Source: Anaerolineae bacterium
GTDB taxonomy: Bacteria > Chloroflexota > Anaerolineae > Promineifilales > Promineifilaceae
Direction: 5' to 3'
Assembly: GCA_020848035.1 (NCBI GenBank)
Contig: JADLAX010000057.1
Location: 1 to 43,923, forward strand
DNA: 43,923 nucleotides
The notes beneath the pieces were generated by a model, which saw only the letters and a list, made by a program, of their open reading frames with translations, was not told the DNA's origin and did not search any database. Below are positions 43,138-43,923 of the stretch, piece by piece. Both the position numbers and the translations under genes were made by a program. Numbering within the stretch: the first letter of the stretch is position 1; each line of letters begins with the position of its first letter.

Positions 43138-43821
43138 CTATGCGGTACGAGCCTGATGGGTGGGCCGTGTGCGAATGATCCATTCAGCAACGGCGAGGTT
43201 GATCACCCAGCCTGCACCCATCAACAAAGCATTTTCAAACTCATTTACTTCGCCAAGCGTCAAGGCTCCAACCAGGCCGGTCAACACTTGTGTGGCCTGC
43301 CCCATCCCAATGGCGTAGGCGCGTGTCATCCATGCTTGGTGCTGACTAACGTTACGCTGACGGATCGAGATGAATCCAATGATGATGGACAGAACCATGC
43401 CAGATCCGAAAAAGAGGCGTAATCCATAAAGTAGTCTGCTGGCATCTTCTGGGTAGTCATAGAAGAGAGTCATCCAGAGTCCGGAGAGTCCCACGGCTAG
43501 TCCAAGTGGAACCAGAAACCGACCAACCCAGCGGTGCCATTTGTTCCCGCGCGACCAAAGACGACTCGCAAATTGGAACGCGCCGAGCAGGGCATAGATC
43601 GCCGAGCTAATAATGTGGATGACCACAGGCGAAGGTGAGGCAAAGAAGCGTGCGTTTTCGGGTGTGATCTCTGCACCGCTGATCAATTGGTTGAGTCGGA
43701 GCGCGCCGAAGATGATCGGGATGATACTTATTAAGACCAATCCCGCAGGCAGCCACCACGACGTTTGAGCCTTTCTTGCCGGTACTTTCATTTGAGGGTT
43801 ATTTTGGATATTCGCTTTCAT
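43138..43821 (-). CDS. DUF2306 family membrane protein
   Basis: 227 residues, about seven hydrophobic segments. HIISSAIYALLGAFQFASRLW, WHRWVGRFLVPLGLAVGLSGLWM and HQAWMTRAYAIGMG match DUF2306, whose repeated His suggest haem or metal binding in the membrane. AAGGAG precedes the ATG. First visible gene of the four-gene operon ending with DUF2938. The 100 bp to the window edge shows no gene. Confidence 0.87.
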   Translation of the reverse strand: MKANIQNNPQMKVPARKAQTSWWLPAGLVLISIIPIIFGALRLNQLISGAEITPENARFFASPSPVVIHIISSAIYALLGAFQFASRLWSRGNKWHRWVGRFLVPLGLAVGLSGLWMTLFYDYPEDASRLLYGLRLFFGSGMVLSIIIGFISIRQRNVSQHQAWMTRAYAIGMGQATQVLTGLVGALTLGEVNEFENALLMGAGWVINLAVAEWIIRTRPTHQARTA

Positions 43822-43923
43822 TTTTAAACTCCTTGAAAAGATTTGTCGGTCTCAAGCTGCTTTGCCTGGTTTTTGTGAAATGATTTTCTGATCACGCAAG
43901 GATTCAAACGGTTCCCCGCGTCG

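Noticed and set aside
1..43923. tRNA, rRNA or riboswitch genes, including a cobalamin riboswitch before the corrinoid operons
   Set aside because: No cloverleaf, rRNA stretch or B12-box-like sequence could be recognised by eye; a covariance-model scan would be decisive.

Overview
The window looks like chromosomal DNA of a bacterium, most likely a Chloroflexota of the Anaerolineae/Ardenticatenia kind. This is inference from content: RNase J, ScpA without an adjacent ScpB, Thr/Pro-rich linkers in exported proteins, VanZ-like and GT39-like membrane proteins, an acetogen-like corrinoid methyl-transfer operon, and many Shine-Dalgarno starts mixed with very short leaders. No rRNA, tRNA or CRISPR array was recognised.

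Layout. (1) 1-8.3 kb: a minus-strand sugar operon (split transketolase, FGGY kinase, DUF2291, ABC ATPase, permease and a substrate-binding lipoprotein cut by the left edge) divergent from a SorC-type regulator, with a perfect 20-bp palindrome between them. (2) 8.3-8.8 kb: 51-bp tandem repeats and an IS3-family transposase remnant. (3) 8.8-14 kb: YheT-type hydrolase, GNAT acetyltransferase, a membrane GAF histidine-kinase-like protein whose phospho-acceptor His is replaced by Gln, and a LysM protein. (4) 14-17.7 kb: a decayed accessory island with an ~84-bp tandem array, a dispersed repeat derived from a coding domain, and a 5'-truncated RHS-core gene followed by a TPR gene (candidate toxin/immunity pair). 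(5) 17.7-33.4 kb: housekeeping and cell-envelope genes (GT39-like, zinc ribbon, scpA, VanZ, J-domain, C39 peptidase-like, lipoprotein hydrolase, DUF4260, TetR, rtcB, RNase J, HNH). (6) 33.7-41 kb: a corrinoid methyltransferase regulon: UroD-type methyltransferase, corrinoid protein, pterin-binding methyltransferase, RACo-type activator and DUF1638 on one side; a GntR/UTRA regulator and a second corrinoid protein on the other, with two 20-bp direct repeats in the shared promoter region. (7) 41.4-43.8 kb: a four-gene operon (DUF2306, MDR oxidoreductase, small protein, DUF2938).

The most striking thing is not a gene. The 8-bp palindrome ACGGCCGT occurs about 85 times by hand count (chance would give about one), in coding and non-coding DNA, reading as Thr-Ala-Val, Asn-Gly-Arg or Arg-Pro in proteins, and it is missing from the RHS/TPR island. 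On top of it lie heptamer- and octamer-period arrays at gene ends, between genes and once inside a gene. Together they resemble the HIP1 plus short-tandem-repeat architecture of cyanobacteria, in an unrelated bacterium.
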